Shown: piece after piece, positions 35,016 to 44,395 of the stretch
Position numbering within the stretch: the stretch's first letter is position 1
How the letters are laid out: each line of letters opens with the position of its first letter
Assembly: GCF_000971055.1 (NCBI RefSeq)
Contig: NZ_LARW01000084.1
Location: 62,001-126,000, forward strand
Direction of reading: 5' to 3'
Source: Sphingomonas sp. SRS2
GTDB taxonomy: Bacteria > Pseudomonadota > Alphaproteobacteria > Sphingomonadales > Sphingomonadaceae
DNA length: 64,000 nucleotides
Program-made: the position numbers and the translations under genes
Notes under the pieces: generated by a model
The model's input: only the letters and a program-made list of their open reading frames with translations
Told to the model about the DNA's origin: nothing
Database searches by the model: none

Positions 35016-36478
35016 TGACCGATGCCCTGCCTCTTTCCGCCGCCGCTGCAACGCTGCTGCGGGAGGCGCTCGATTTCGCGCGGCCCGCATGCGCCAGCTT
35101 CGCCGTGTTCGATCCCTCGAACGGTGCGCATATCGCCGACGTGCCCGACCATGGGGCGGAAGCGACCGAAGCCGCGATCGCCGAAGCGAAGGCGGCGTTC
35201 CGGCCCTGGAGCAAGCGTACCGCCAAGGATCGCGCCGCGATCCTGCGTCGCTGGCATGGCCTGATCGTCGACAATGCTGACGCGCTGGGCGAAATCCTGA
35301 CCCTCGAACAGGGCAAGCCGCTGGCCGAAGCGCGCGGCGAGATCCTGTTCGGCGCGAACTTCGTCGAATGGTTCGCGGAAGAGGGCAAAAGGATTTACGG
35401 GGACGTGGTGCCCAACCATGCGCCGGACAAGCGCTGCATCGTGCTGAAGCAGCCGATCGGCGTGGTCGCGGCGATTACGCCCTGGAACTTTCCCAGCGGG
35501 ATGATCACCCGCAAGGTCTCCCCGGCGTTGGCCGCCGGCTGCACCATCGTCGTGAAGCCCGCCGAGGATACGCCGCTGTCGGCGCTGGCGCTGGCGGTAC
35601 TGGCCGAGCGTGCGGGTCTGCCTGCTGGGGTGATGAGCATCGTCACCGCGGCGAAGGCCGCAATCGTCGCGGGCGTGCTGACCGCGAGCCCGGACATCCG
35701 AAAGCTGTCGTTTACCGGATCGACGCGGGTCGGCAAGCTACTGATGAGCCAGTGCGCCGATACGGTGAAGAAGCTGTCGCTCGAACTTGGCGGCAACGCG
35801 CCCTTTATAGTGTTCAACGATGCCGACATTGACGCTGCGGTTGCCGGAGCGATCATCTGCAAGTTTCGCAATGCCGGCCAGACCTGCGTTTCCGCCAACC
35901 GGATTTATGTCCAGGCCGGGATCATCGAAGAATTCTCGGAACGCCTCGCGGCAGACGCCGCCAAGCTCATTGTCGGCGGCGGGCGCGATAGCGGTACGAC
36001 GATCGGGCCGCTGATCAATGCCGCTGCCGTGATGAAAGTGGAGGGACTTCTCCAGGATGCACTGGCGAAAGGCGCAAAGGCGCTGCAGGGGGGAGGGCGT
36101 CATGTGCTTGGTGGCAATTATCTCGAACCCACGGTGCTGTCGGGCGCGACTCCGGACATGCAGATCGCTTCGGAAGAGATTTTCGGTCCTGTTGCCGCGA
36201 TTTATTCCTTCGCGGACGAGGACGACGTCGTCCGCATTGCCAATGACACGCGCTACGGCCTTGCGGCCTATTTCTGGGCGCGGGACATCGGGCGCATCTG
36301 GCGCGTCGCCGAAGCGCTCGAATTCGGCATGGTCGGCGTCAACGAGGTACTGAGCTCCAACGAAGGCGCGCCGTTCGGCGGGGTCAAGGAGTCCGGGATC
36401 GGTCGCGAAGGATCGCGCTACGGCATCGATGACTTCGTTGAGATCAAATATGTCGCCTTGGGCGGTCTCGATCGTTGA
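35015..36478 (+). CDS. gabD: Succinate-semialdehyde dehydrogenase type aldehyde dehydrogenase
   Basis: This 487-residue member of the NAD(P)-dependent aldehyde dehydrogenase family starts within the stop of the aminotransferase (TGATG). TPWNFPSGMITRK and VKPAEDTPLSALAL bind cofactor, and KLSFTGSTRVGKLLM is the Rossmann turn. LELGGNAPFIVF holds the general-base Glu, and NAGQTCVSANRIYV holds the nucleophilic Cys. APFGGVKESGIGREGSRYGIDDF is the end typical of GabD (shown in the protein as APFGGVKESG then IGREGSRYG). It should oxidise succinate semialdehyde or a similar omega-carboxy aldehyde from the upstream aminotransferase. It could also serve 2-aminoadipate semialdehyde if hydroxylysine is the pathway input. 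Confidence 0.88.
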   Translation: MTDALPLSAAAATLLREALDFARPACASFAVFDPSNGAHIADVPDHGAEATEAAIAEAKAAFRPWSKRTAKDRAAILRRWHGLIVDNADALGEILTLEQGKPLAEARGEILFGANFVEWFAEEGKRIYGDVVPNHAPDKRCIVLKQPIGVVAAITPWNFPSGMITRKVSPALAAGCTIVVKPAEDTPLSALALAVLAERAGLPAGVMSIVTAAKAAIVAGVLTASPDIRKLSFTGSTRVGKLLMSQCADTVKKLSLELGGNAPFIVFNDADIDAAVAGAIICKFRNAGQTCVSANRIYVQAGIIEEFSERLAADAAKLIVGGGRDSGTTIGPLINAAAVMKVEGLLQDALAKGAKALQGGGRHVLGGNYLEPTVLSGATPDMQIASEEIFGPVAAIYSFADEDDVVRIANDTRYGLAAYFWARDIGRIWRVAEALEFGMVGVNEVLSSNEGAPFGGVKESGIGREGSRYGIDDFVEIKYVALGGLDR

Positions 36479-36583
36479 CGGCCAAGCCTGAGCGCCCCCT
36501 CACGTAAATAGGGGACCCCCATCACCAAAGCTTCCAGACATCGTTCGTAGGCGAGCGATGCGCGTGGAGGATCGGAGGACATA

Positions 36584-37630
36584 ATGAAACTCGTTCGTCT
36601 CGCAGCGTTCGCCGGATTATTCTTTGCCGCAACTGCGGAAGCGCAGCCGGTTCCGAGCCCGCTTTATCGAATGGAAACAAGCGTAAGTCTGCTAAGCACC
36701 GACACCGACTGGGACTATGTGAAATTCCAGCCTGGCAGCGCCCGGTTGTTCATGGCGCGGATCAAGGACGGCCTGACGGTCTTCGACGCTGACACCAATC
36801 GATCGCTCGCGACGATAGCGAATTCGTCCGGTGCCAATGGTCCGTTGCTTTTGCCGGACCATAACCGCGGTTACGTCGCCATGGACGACGGATCGCTGCT
36901 TTCTTTCGAGCTGGACAGCCTAAAGCTGATCAACCGCGTCGTCCTCACAAAGGACGGCGGGCTCAACAGTGGAATATTGGATCGTGCCACGGGCCGGATC
37001 CACTTCATTACAAGCTCTCGCCCTGTGGAATCGACCTGGTTCACGCTGAATCCGGCGACGGGAAAATTGCTGAGCCAAATCCGTTTCCCTTTCCGCAAGA
37101 TGGACGATCCGGCTGGTGATGATACGGGCCACCTCTTCGCGCCCGTTCGCTACGACCAGATGGTTCTGCAACTCGATGCCCGCACATTGCGGGAGCAGGC
37201 GCGATGGAAGGTCGGCTGCAATGTCTCGAAGCTTCGGTACGACAATCGGTCGCAGCGGCTCGTCGGCGCATGCGGTGGCGACCAGCCTTCGGTTTTCATC
37301 CTCGATCCGAAGATCGGCAAGGTTACGGCACGTGTGACGATCGGAAAGGGGATTGATGCAATGATCATCGATCGGACGCGTGAGCGGATCGTAACGAGCA
37401 ACGGCGAAGGATCGATGACGATAATTCGCTACGACGGCGGTGATGGTCTCGACGTCATAGGCACGATCCCAACCCGGGTTGGCGCCCGGATGATGGATAT
37501 CGATCAACGCACCGGGAAATTATATCTGGTGAGCGCAGATTCCACGATTTTCCCTACCAAGGATGGGGCAGAAGCTGTGACGCGTTACCACGACGATAGC
37601 TTTCGGGTCGAGGTCTACACCCCGCTCTAG
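36584..37630 (+). CDS. Secreted YncE-like beta-propeller protein
   Basis: This 348-residue protein has a signal peptide (MKLVRLAAFAGLFFAATAEA). Blade-like repeats follow, such as RLFMARIKDGLTVFDADTNR, RGYVAMDDGSLLSFELDSLK, RLVGACGGDQPSVFILD and ERIVTSNGEGSMTIIRYDG, the pattern of the 7-bladed YncE family. Such periplasmic proteins bind DNA, ligands or partners and usually lack catalytic residues. The 105-bp gap before it has no copy of the island operator, so it is probably outside that regulon. Two Cys residues in the middle (GCNVSK and GACGG) may form a disulphide. Function unknown. Confidence 0.75.
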   Translation: MKLVRLAAFAGLFFAATAEAQPVPSPLYRMETSVSLLSTDTDWDYVKFQPGSARLFMARIKDGLTVFDADTNRSLATIANSSGANGPLLLPDHNRGYVAMDDGSLLSFELDSLKLINRVVLTKDGGLNSGILDRATGRIHFITSSRPVESTWFTLNPATGKLLSQIRFPFRKMDDPAGDDTGHLFAPVRYDQMVLQLDARTLREQARWKVGCNVSKLRYDNRSQRLVGACGGDQPSVFILDPKIGKVTARVTIGKGIDAMIIDRTRERIVTSNGEGSMTIIRYDGGDGLDVIGTIPTRVGARMMDIDQRTGKLYLVSADSTIFPTKDGAEAVTRYHDDSFRVEVYTPL

Positions 37631-37796
37631 GTGGTTGGATCGGTGAACGAGCGCCGAGATCGGTACCAGCTTGCTGACCCACAACATCCAGATCGGGGGA
37701 GCGGCCGCTCGCATACTCGTCATCGTATCGATCCCGAGTTGGCGACATGGCCGCTACTGGGCTGTTGCGGGTGCGATGACAAAGGGGAGAACCCAT

Positions 37797-37889
37797 ATGA
37801 CTTTGCCGAAATACGCCTCGACGGCCCTCGCGGTGCTGTTGCTGACCGGCGCGGGCCACCGCATCACGACGGCCGCGCCACAGCCGTGA
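37797..37889 (+). CDS. Small 30-residue leader-like ORF before the PepSY gene
   Basis: An ATG at 37797 follows AAGGGGAGA and opens a 30-codon frame with a basic start (MTLPKYAST) and a hydrophobic core (ALAVLLLTGAG). Its TGA at 37887-37889 overlaps the GTG start of the PepSY protein. It could be a tiny membrane or secreted peptide, or only a translational-coupling leader for the next gene. The good ribosome site and the overlap are the evidence; no homologue is known to me. Confidence 0.4.
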   Translation: MTLPKYASTALAVLLLTGAGHRITTAAPQP

Positions 37890-38974
37890 CCGTGAAGGCA
37901 AAGACCACGCGCGGCGGGCCGCGGGCCGGGATCGTCAGGCTGCATCGCTGGCTGGGCCTCGTTGCGGCGGCCTTCTGGCTGCTGCAGGCGGTCACCGGCA
38001 CCCTCATCGTCTTCCACTGGGAAATCCGCGATGCGGCGATCGGCGACACCCATCGCCCGACAGACCTTGCCGCCATTGAGCGCCGCCTGACCACGCTCGC
38101 ACCGCCCGGAAGCGGCGCCGCGATCGGAACGATGTGGACGACCGCCGGCCTGCCCGACCGCTACGACATCTATTACACCGATGCGAAAGGCGAGGACCGT
38201 TCGGCGCGGATCATCGGCGACGGAACGGTCCTGGGCACGGACACCGCGACCGGCGGCGTGCTCGATACGATGGTCGGGCTCCATCACAACCTGCTCGCCG
38301 GCCCGACCGGCGACTGGATCCTCGCGATCACCGGAACGCTGCTGGCCAGCAACCTGATCGCCGGACTGGTGGCGGCGTGGCCGCACAAGGGAACATGGGC
38401 CGTCGCCCTGAAGCCGATCGGCAAGGGCAATGCCGCCGCCCGCCTCTACTCCTGGCATCGCGCGGTCGGCCTGTGGCTCGTGCTGCCCGCGCTGCTGATC
38501 GCGATCACCGGCACGCTGCTCAAATTTCCGGACGGCGTGGCAAACCTGCTTGGTTCGGCCAAGCCTAGCCTGCCGCCCGTTCCGGTCCGCGCCGCGCCGG
38601 TCGGCTTCGCCGTCGCGGTCGGTGCGGCGCTGAAGGCGCTCCCCGGCAGCGCGCTGGTATCGGTCAGCTTCCCGGAGACGAAAGACGCCACCTATATCGT
38701 CCTGCTCCGCACCCCCGAGGAGATGCGCAATGCCTATGGCGCCAGCCGGGTCCTGATCGACGCCAATGACGGAACGGTGCGCGGCAGCTTCCCGATCGTC
38801 GCGGCCTCGGTCGGCACGCAGGCCTCCAATGCCATCGTTCCCCTTCACACCGGACAGGCCGCGGGTCTCGTCGGCCGTCTGGTAATCCTCGCAACCGGGC
38901 TGGGCCTTATCGCCATGATCGTGACGGGTCCGCTGCTCTGGGCTCGTCGCCGCAAGAAGAGAAGAAGAACATGA
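37886..38974 (+). CDS. PepSY-associated transmembrane protein (PiuB/flavin-reductase-like)
   Basis: The protein has 362 residues from the GTG at 37886 within the stop of the preceding mini-ORF. VRLHRWLGLVAAAFWLLQAVTG is helix 1 of the PepSY_TM family (here VRLHRWLGLV and FWLLQAVTG), with the conserved His-Arg-Trp. Another conserved His is in LHHNLLAGPTGDW, then SWHRAVGLWLVLPALLIAI and PLHTGQAAGLVGR. The histidines at helix ends are thought to bind haem or metal and the family is linked to iron-siderophore reduction at the inner membrane. It overlaps the downstream porin gene by 4 bp. Substrate is not deducible. Confidence 0.82.
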   Translation: MTVKAKTTRGGPRAGIVRLHRWLGLVAAAFWLLQAVTGTLIVFHWEIRDAAIGDTHRPTDLAAIERRLTTLAPPGSGAAIGTMWTTAGLPDRYDIYYTDAKGEDRSARIIGDGTVLGTDTATGGVLDTMVGLHHNLLAGPTGDWILAITGTLLASNLIAGLVAAWPHKGTWAVALKPIGKGNAAARLYSWHRAVGLWLVLPALLIAITGTLLKFPDGVANLLGSAKPSLPPVPVRAAPVGFAVAVGAALKALPGSALVSVSFPETKDATYIVLLRTPEEMRNAYGASRVLIDANDGTVRGSFPIVAASVGTQASNAIVPLHTGQAAGLVGRLVILATGLGLIAMIVTGPLLWARRRKKRRRT

Positions 38975-40386
38975 CCCCCAAGATCTCCACCCTGCTGTCC
39001 CTGCCGCTTCCGGTGCTCGCGCTCGTCGCGGCGATGCCGGCATCGGCCCAGACAAATACCCCCGCCAGCCGGGTCGAGCTGCTGGAGCGTGAGCTTGCCG
39101 CCCAAAAGGATCGGATCTCGCGGCTCGAGGCGCTGGTCGAACGGCAGAATGCCGCGCTCGAACGCCTCGCGCCACCCCAGCAGCTGGCCGCCGGCCCGCA
39201 GGCGTCGCTGCCGCCCGTGGTCGCCGTCGCGCCGCCGCCGCCATCGTGCGCGGCGCATGCGCCGCTTTCGGCGCTCGCCGTGGTCGCCCCGGTCACCGCC
39301 GCCCAGGCGCCCATCGGGCTCGCCACCTTTGCCGGCTCCGGTGCGCCGTCGAAGGACGTGTTCCGCATTCCCGGCCTCGACGTCAGCGGTGACGTCCGCG
39401 TGCGCGAGGAGTTCAACTGGTCCGACAAGGACGCCCGCAGCCGCACCCGCAGCGTGCTGCGCGCCCGGTTGCGCGCCACCTATCAGATCACCAGGACCCT
39501 GTCGGTCGGCGGGCAGCTCGCCACCGGCGATCCCGATGATCCCAATTCGACCGACATCCCCCTGACCGGCTTCGACGACGATCTCGAGCCGTCGCTCGAC
39601 CAGGCCTGGATCCGCTACAAGGCCGGCGGGCTGACCGCCTATGCCGGCAAATTCCCCAGCCTGTTCCGGCGCACCGACATGATCTGGGACGGCGACGTCG
39701 TCCCCGAGGGCGCCGGGGCCAGCTACAGCGTCAAGCTCGGCGACCGCGCGACCTTCGACGCCCACGCCACCTATTTCATCATCGACGAGGCCCCGGCCGG
39801 CCGCGACAGCGACATGCTGGGCTTCCAGGGCGTGTTGCAGACACCGATCGGCAGCGCGTTCAAGCTGATGCTGGCGGGCGCCTATTATGATTACAGCCTG
39901 GACTCGGTCGCGGGCGCCGATGCCGGCGATTTCCGCAGCAACCTGATCGTCAACGGCCGCTATCTCTCCGACTTCCGCCTGCTCAACGGCCTCGCCGTCG
40001 CCACCTGGACCGGGCTCGGCGAACGCTGGCCGCTGTCGCTGTCGGGCGATTATGTCCGCAACCTCGGCGCCAGGGTGTCCGCCGATACCGGTTTCAATAT
40101 CGAGTTCAGCGTCGGCCGTACCGCGCACAAGGGGGACTGGCGGTTGTTTTTCAACTATTCCGAGGTCGAGGTGGGTGCGGTGTTCGCGGCCTTCTCGCAT
40201 GACAATCTCGGCATCGCGACCAATTACCGGATGCACGGCGCGAGCGTCGGCTATGTCCCGGCCGAGAATGTCCTGCTGGACGCGACCTTCTACCATTATC
40301 GCCCGCTCGACAGCCTTTATGCCGGCGCAAACCAGCCGCGCGACTGGCTCAACCGGGTTCGTCTCAACATGATGTTGAGCTTCTGA
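38971..40386 (+). CDS. Putative outer-membrane porin with N-terminal coiled coil
   Basis: This 471-residue protein has a signal peptide ending ASAQT. A coiled-coil segment follows, VELLERELAAQKDRISRLEA then LVERQNAAL, and a proline/alanine-rich linker. The C-terminal 330 residues form amphipathic beta-strands (VSGDVRVREEFNW, LRARLRATYQI, LDQAWIRYKAGGLTAYAGK) and end NRVRLNMMLSF with the aromatic outer-membrane assembly signal. It belongs to the putative-porin family seen in proteobacteria. It overlaps the PepSY gene and is followed 2 bp later by an OprB-like porin, so all three are one operon. Confidence 0.82.
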   Translation: MTPKISTLLSLPLPVLALVAAMPASAQTNTPASRVELLERELAAQKDRISRLEALVERQNAALERLAPPQQLAAGPQASLPPVVAVAPPPPSCAAHAPLSALAVVAPVTAAQAPIGLATFAGSGAPSKDVFRIPGLDVSGDVRVREEFNWSDKDARSRTRSVLRARLRATYQITRTLSVGGQLATGDPDDPNSTDIPLTGFDDDLEPSLDQAWIRYKAGGLTAYAGKFPSLFRRTDMIWDGDVVPEGAGASYSVKLGDRATFDAHATYFIIDEAPAGRDSDMLGFQGVLQTPIGSAFKLMLAGAYYDYSLDSVAGADAGDFRSNLIVNGRYLSDFRLLNGLAVATWTGLGERWPLSLSGDYVRNLGARVSADTGFNIEFSVGRTAHKGDWRLFFNYSEVEVGAVFAAFSHDNLGIATNYRMHGASVGYVPAENVLLDATFYHYRPLDSLYAGANQPRDWLNRVRLNMMLSF

Positions 40387-40388
40387 CG

Positions 40389-41600
40389 ATGCTCGCCGCC
40401 GCCCTGCTGGCCTCAACCGCGGCGGTCGCCGCAACCGGCGATCTGCCGCAACCGACGCGGCACGCCCATTCGTACACTCATGCCGAAGGCGAGATCGACG
40501 AGGTACAGGGTCCGATCCTGCTGGAGACGACCTATACCGGCGAGGTGATCGGGGTCGCCGCCGGCGGGGTGCGGCGCGGCACCCGCTATCTCGACAATCT
40601 CGACATCGTGCTGGAGGCCGATCTGGTGGCGGTGGCCGGATGGCGCGGGGCGATGCTCCACGTCTACGGCCTCTACAACAACGGCACGTCGGTCTCAGAC
40701 CTGGCCGGCGATGCACAGGCCGCGAGCAACATCGAGACCGGCGATCGCGCGCTGCGCCTCTACGAGGCGTGGATCGACCAGAAGCTGGGATCCCATGCCT
40801 CGGTCAAGGTCGGCCGCTACGACCTCAACTCCGAGTTCGACGCCCTGGAAACCTCCGGCCTGTTCCTCGGCAGCGCGCATGGCATCGGCACCGACATCAG
40901 CCAGACCGGGCTGAGCGGCCCGTCGATCTTTCCGAAGACGTCGCTGGCCGCGCGGCTGGAGGTTCGGCCGGCGGACGGCTGGGCGGTGCGCGCCGCGATC
41001 CTCGACGGGGTGGCCAACCGCATCGATTTTCCGCCCTCCGCGCTGCGCAAGGACGGGGCGCTGCTGATCGGCGAGGCCGAGCTGCCGGTGCTCGGCGGCC
41101 GGATGCTGATCGGCCACTGGCATTATACCGCCCGGTTCGATGCCCATGACGGCCGGCGCGAACGCGGCAATGGTGGTGTCTATCTGCGCGGCGAAGCGCC
41201 GATCGCCTCGGGCCCCGCCGGCACGCTCGCGGGCTTCTTCCGCCTCGGCACCGCCAATGGCCGGCTCAACATGTTCGATCGCTTCGCCAGCGCGGGGATG
41301 AAGCTGACCGGCTGGCTGGATGGCCGTGACGAGGATGAGCTCGGCCTCGCCGTCGCCACCGCCTTCACAGCGCGTGACTATCGCCTCGCCCAAGGCAGCG
41401 GAAAAGCCGAAACCGCCATCGAGCTGACCTACCGCGCGCCGATCGCGCCGTGGCTCAGCGTCCAGCCCAATGTCCAATATGTCCGCAACCCGTCCGCCGA
41501 TCCGACGATCGCCGACGCGTTGGTGCTGGGCCTGCGCTTCGAGACGAGCTTCCGCCTGATCGGGTCGACCGGCGAAACCGCCGGTCAATCGTTGCTGTAG
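40389..41600 (+). CDS. Carbohydrate-selective porin OprB-like
   Basis: This 403-residue protein has a short signal peptide (MLAAALLASTAAVAATG). LLETTYTGEVIGVAAGGVRRG and LDNLDIVLEADL (first strands), LRLYEAWIDQKLGSHASVKVG and RYDLNSEFDALETSGLFL are typical of the OprB family, which forms 16-stranded barrels for sugars. VQYVRNPSADPTIADALVLG and LRFETSF are the family's end pattern. It is third in the PepSY-porin-OprB operon. Its 3' end overlaps by 16 bp a decayed reverse-strand frame. Confidence 0.83.
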   Translation: MLAAALLASTAAVAATGDLPQPTRHAHSYTHAEGEIDEVQGPILLETTYTGEVIGVAAGGVRRGTRYLDNLDIVLEADLVAVAGWRGAMLHVYGLYNNGTSVSDLAGDAQAASNIETGDRALRLYEAWIDQKLGSHASVKVGRYDLNSEFDALETSGLFLGSAHGIGTDISQTGLSGPSIFPKTSLAARLEVRPADGWAVRAAILDGVANRIDFPPSALRKDGALLIGEAELPVLGGRMLIGHWHYTARFDAHDGRRERGNGGVYLRGEAPIASGPAGTLAGFFRLGTANGRLNMFDRFASAGMKLTGWLDGRDEDELGLAVATAFTARDYRLAQGSGKAETAIELTYRAPIAPWLSVQPNVQYVRNPSADPTIADALVLGLRFETSFRLIGSTGETAGQSLL

Positions 41601-41839
41601 CTGATCGTCGTCATGTGATGGACGCGCGCGACATCTTCGCCGCTCATCTTGCGCGCCACATCCTCTTGCGTGCTCGCGACGAGGATATACCGGCCCTTGC
41701 CCCCATCGGGACGGTAAACCGCTCAGCGGCATCGGTCAGCACCTCCTTCTTCCAGCGCCTGGGTGAGAAACTGTCATTATCACAATTCACGCACTTTAGC
41801 CGGGAATGGCTACCGTTCAGTGATGGATGACTAAGCGAG
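41585..41839 (-). pseudogene. Decayed 3' fragment of an unidentified gene
   Basis: On the reverse strand a run RPDGGKGRYILVASTQEDVA followed by RKMSGEDVARVHH and MTTISYSND ends at a TGA at 41585-41587. It looks like a genuine C-terminus. Its upstream part is broken: a stop lies just before it, and plausible continuation occurs in other frames (FLTQALEEGG). It is probably the tail of a gene destroyed by the mobile elements on its right. I do not recognise the family. Confidence 0.35.
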
Positions 41840-42119
41840 CTTGGATTTGTTTTCGCTCCGGTGATCTCGCCGAAGTTGACCAATATACTTCACATCTGAC
41901 TTGCCTGCCCTGAAGCGAGCAATCAGTCCCGTGCTCCCGCAATACTCGGGAGCGGGGCGTCAGAACCTCTCTGAGACAAACTCGGTCGAACCATTTCGGC
42001 CGGGTGGCATGCGCGCATGTCCAGCCGGTTCGCCGGTAAAGATCCCATGATGAGAGTTGGATAGCGGCCTGAAGGAGATCAGAGTCGGCTTGCTACCAAC
42101 CGCTCTGAAAGGATTTGCC
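41840..42119. other. Non-coding stretch before the IS110 transposase gene
   Basis: No gene is recognisable. The stretch probably contains the left end of the IS110-type element, which in this family lacks inverted repeats, so the boundary cannot be drawn from one copy. Confidence 0.35.
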
Positions 42120-43046
42120 ATGTCAGCAGACCCGATCTCACCGCCTGCCGCCATCCGAGTTGATCTTGGCGCAATTTTCGTTTCGCTGGAACTGTCGAAA
42201 TCGACGTGGCTGGTGACTTCGCTGTCCCCAGGTAGCGAGAAGATGTCCCGTCACTCGGTAGTGGGCGGCGACATGTCAGCGTTGCTCGCCTGTCTGGATG
42301 CCCTGCGCGACAAAGCACAGGCCCGTGAAGGCCAACGCTATCCGGTGATCGTTATTCAGGAAGCGGGACTCGATGGCTTCTGGATTCATCGCGCCCTGGC
42401 GTCGGAAGATTGGGTCACCAGCCATGTGGTCGACGCCGCTTCGATTGCGGTGTCGCGCCGACACCGGCGGGCGAAGACTGACAGGATCGATGGCGAGACG
42501 CGGGTTCGTACTTTGATGGCGTGGACGCGCGGTGAGCCAAGGGTGTGCTCGATGGTTCGCGTGCCAACAATAGAGGAAGAGGATCGTCGACGGATCGGAC
42601 GAGAACGCAAGGCGCTGGTCAAGGAGCGCACGCTGCACACGAACCGCATCAAAGGTCTGCTCTTCAGTGTCGGTATTCGGGGTTATGAACCCAACCGGCG
42701 AGACCGGCGCGAGCGCCTGGGGGACCTGCAGACGAGCGACGGCCAGCCACTGCCTTTGCATCTCAAGGCGCAGCTCAATCGCGAGCTCGACCGACTCGAG
42801 CTGCTCAGCGAACAGATCCGGTGCGTTGAGGCCGAGCGTGACGATATGTCCGAGACTTCGCCGCAGGCGATGCTCGCCACCCTCAAGGGCATAGGGCCGG
42901 AGTTCGCGAGCGTCCTCGCCAACGAGGGACTGTTTCGGCACTTCGATAACCGCCGCCAGATCGCAGCCTGGACGGTCTGGTATCGGCCGAATCCATACGA
43001 TGGCGGAGTAAGACCGGGGTGCTGCAGAGCATTCTGGCCAAACTGA
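42120..43046 (+). pseudogene. IS110-family transposase, truncated at the 3' end
   Basis: The N-terminal DEDD-type domain is present: FVSLELSKSTWLVTS, VIVIQEAGLDGFWIHRAL and SVSRRHRRAKTDRIDGE-like residues (AVSRRHRRAKTDRIDG). The C-terminal Transposase_20 part starts at MLATLKGIGPEFASVLANEG and reaches IAAWTVWYRPNPYDGG, then turns into unrelated residues and stops. The conserved Ser region (normally a SKAGN-like motif) is missing, so the protein is about 40-60 residues short and likely inactive. The break lies near 43010-43060, where it meets the 3' end of the phage terminase gene. Confidence 0.72.
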
Positions 43047-44395
43047 AATCCATTCGTGACCCTCATAACCCGGGGGCCGGCGCTGGCCGATGTGTAATCG
43101 GGCCTCACCACTTTCCGCGCTCCCTCCAGCGCATAGCGCAGCGCATCGATCACGTGGTTGTTCCGATCTGAGAGTTCGGGAAGGATGCTCCCGGTCAGCT
43201 TGTCGATCTTCCAACTATACAACGCCAGCTCGTCGATGAGGTGCCTGCAGCGAGGATGCACGACAATGTCGTAACCTTTGAGGAAGGTCACACCCTCCTC
43301 AATCGAGCCCGGGCCCTTCAGCGCACGCCGCATATTAAATCCATATGCTCGGACCATATGTGAGATAATCTCCTGGCGCGCGCTGTCTGCGGTGATCGGA
43401 TACAGCAGCGCGCCCGGTACACCCATGTGGAGGAAGGGATTCTCCCAGCGCGGCGACTGACGACTGTCGCTTCCGGCGAACAATGCTGGCGTTTCGTCGA
43501 TCTCGCACCTGACCTTATAGGCTTCATGATCAACGAAAAGGCACCGTCCATCGGGATCGGCGACGACCTCGCTGGCATAGGGCTCGCCTGCCCAACGGCC
43601 GATAAAGCATCGCACCAGCACGGCCGGATCGACGGCATAGCCCCAGTCTGCGCCAAAATAGAGCGCCGCGTCATCCGGCGCCTCGAAGGGGGCAACTCTC
43701 CACTTGTCGAATACCCGCGCTTCGCTGCGCACAAGATATTCGCCATTCCAGATATGCGCGTATTTCTCGGGATCCCGGTCCTGGTCGAACTCCATGTCGC
43801 GGTGCAGGACTTCTGGAAACCACTTGTTGTCGCGCCAATGGACCGCGAGCACGATCGAGCCGGGCGGGCGTGTGGCGGGGTCGCGGAATATCGCATCGAC
43901 CGGGTCATGCGGATAGCGGGGGTTGTAACTCCACCAGATTTCGGAGCCCTCCCGACGGATGGTCGGCACAAGCGCGTCGATCGAGATCTTGCCGACAGTC
44001 GCCGCTTCTTCGACCCAAACCAAAGTGTAGCCTTCAAGCGACTTGATGGCGCTGTCTTTGCCCTTCAACCCCATAAAGCTGAAGATCGAGCCGTTCGCGC
44101 CGCGGATTTCCTTCTCGGTCACGGTGAAGAAGCCACTGCCACCGGCTCCCAATCCCAAACGATCGATGACATCCTCGAGCAGCTTCTTCGAGCTATCGCG
44201 GATCGAGTTCTGGAACTCGCGGGTGCACAGGATCCGCTCCTTGTTGAGCCATGCACGCTCGATCAGCTTGTGAGCGATCGTCCACGACTTGCCGCCACCG
44301 CGCCCGCCGTATAGAACCCGGTGACGGACGTTCGAGCGATCTTCGGCGCGGGGCACGTCGAGCCACGCGGCCCATGCGGGCAAATCGACCTTCAT
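43046..44395 (-). pseudogene. Phage terminase large subunit, 3' end replaced
   Basis: From the ATG at 44395 (after GGGAGAAG) the protein has HRVLYGGRGGGKSWTIA as Walker A, then YTLVWVEEAATV as Walker B. The nuclease domain has LYFGADWGYAVDPAVLV and the end NNHVIDALRYALEGARK. This is the PBSX/P22-type packaging ATPase-nuclease. The frame stays open to 42683, but codons beyond about 43050 are antisense to the IS110 transposase and not homologous to terminase, so the original C-terminus and the rest of the phage head genes are lost. It overlaps the upstream DUF5681 gene by 4 bp. Confidence 0.75.

Noticed and set aside
36496-36514. CCCCT...AGGGG inverted repeat after the dehydrogenase gene as a terminator
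   Set aside because: The stem is only five base pairs and no T-run follows it.
37754-40716. Long reverse open frames (496 and 623 codons) opposite the PepSY and porin genes
   Set aside because: They are arginine- and glycine-rich antisense frames typical of high-GC DNA, without any domain. The forward frames have signal peptides, motifs and coupled starts.
42683-43045. C-terminal 120 codons of the 575-codon terminase frame
   Set aside because: They are antisense to the IS110 transposase and show no terminase homology, so they are treated as read-through after truncation.
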